Shown here piece after piece: positions 14,412 to 14,773 of a stretch of 14,773 bases of DNA (position 1 is its first letter; every line of letters starts with the position of its first letter). The position numbers and the translations under genes are program-made. Below the pieces are notes generated by a model that had not been told where the DNA came from, did no database searches, and saw nothing but the letters and a program-made list of their open reading frames with translations. The stretch comes from Burkholderiaceae bacterium (GTDB lineage: Bacteria; Pseudomonadota; Gammaproteobacteria; Burkholderiales; Burkholderiaceae). The stretch lies in contig JAGOCV010000067.1 of the NCBI GenBank assembly GCA_017998575.1, forward strand, positions 1-14,773, given 5' to 3'.

Positions 14412-14421
14412 CTTGCTGTCC

Positions 14422-14773
14422 TCAGGCTGTCGCATGACCGGCCAGGAAATCCTGTGCGAAGCGCTGCAGCACACCGCCCGCTTCATACACCGACACTTCC
14501 TCGGCCGTGTCCAGGCGCGAGGTCACGGGCACGTCTAGCGTGCTGCCGTCGCGGCGGCGGATGCGCAGCGTGAGCGTGGCGCGCGGCATGCGCTCGCCGA
14601 CCACGTCGTAAGTCTCGGTGCCGTCCAGGCCCAGGGTGAGGCGCGTCGTGCCCGGCTGGAATTCCAGCGGCAGCACGCCCATGCCGATGAGGTTGGTGCG
14701 GTGGATGCGCTCGAAGCCTTCGGCCACCACGGTCTCGACGCCGGCCAGGCGCACGCCCTTGGCGGCCCAGTCG
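14422..14773 (-). CDS. acnD: Fe/S-dependent 2-methylisocitrate dehydratase AcnD, C-terminal fragment
   Basis: Only the last 116 or so codons are inside the window; the gene continues past 14773. The visible part starts in the family signature DWAAKGVRLAGVE and goes on with VAEGFERIHRTNLIGMGVLPLEF, the swivel-domain segment that carries substrate-binding Arg and Ser/Thr residues of aconitases. The AcnA version reads differently after WAAKG, and the immediate downstream prpF supports AcnD, which dehydrates 2-methylcitrate to 2-methylaconitate. The TGA at 14422-14424 overlaps the ribosome-binding site of prpF. Confidence 0.93.
   Translation of the reverse strand, partial: DWAAKGVRLAGVETVVAEGFERIHRTNLIGMGVLPLEFQPGTTRLTLGLDGTETYDVVGERMPRATLTLRIRRRDGSTLDVPVTSRLDTAEEVSVYEAGGVLQRFAQDFLAGHATA

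Overview
The window looks like chromosomal DNA of a GC-rich betaproteobacterium, most likely Burkholderiales and probably Comamonadaceae. This rests on the very high GC at third codon positions, the dnaX-ybaB-recR block, an SRP RNA of beta-proteobacterial appearance, an intracellular PHB depolymerase with a Cys nucleophile, and an acnD-prpF propionate cluster. The assignment is an inference from gene content; no 16S or database comparison was possible. No tRNA, rRNA, CRISPR array, insertion sequence, phage gene or plasmid gene was seen.

Layout. Positions 1-3246 (minus strand) hold the DNA metabolism operon dnaX > ybaB > recR, followed by the first part of a MAPEG membrane protein. That last gene runs into a perfect 22-bp inverted repeat at the very edge of the window, probably a fold-back artefact. 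dnaX carries an A9 slippery run followed by a stable RNA hairpin and stops in both alternative frames, so it probably makes a short gamma-like product as well as tau. Divergent from dnaX at 3311-4450 (+) is a degenerate PurM (AIR synthase) paralogue. It is followed by the 4.5S SRP RNA gene (4500-4598, +).

Positions 4610-9479 hold envelope and signalling genes. They are an exported serine hydrolase of the beta-lactamase/EstB type fused to a CusF-like domain that lacks the metal ligands (-), a stand-alone MHYT membrane sensor (+), a membrane histidine kinase without a neighbouring regulator (-), and a LigB-type extradiol dioxygenase with a Tat-like signal (-). Positions 9649-11824 (+) hold an intracellular PHB depolymerase with an unusual Lys/Ala/Thr-repeat tail, and a soluble RsxB/RnfB-like ferredoxin.

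Positions 11838-14773 (minus strand) are one tight operon: acnD (C-terminal end only) > prpF > an isocitrate lyase/PEP mutase-family C-C lyase > a methylmalonyl-CoA-epimerase-like VOC protein. It points to catabolism of propionate or a related methylated C5-C7 acid.

The most noteworthy signals are the dnaX frameshift cassette, the two odd protein fusions or tails (serine hydrolase-CusF and PhaZ-KT repeat), the PurM-like paralogue, and a recurrent -10 element of the form (T/G)AnAATCGsG placed at or just before start codons, which suggests near-leaderless transcripts. I found no convincing new defence or mobile system.
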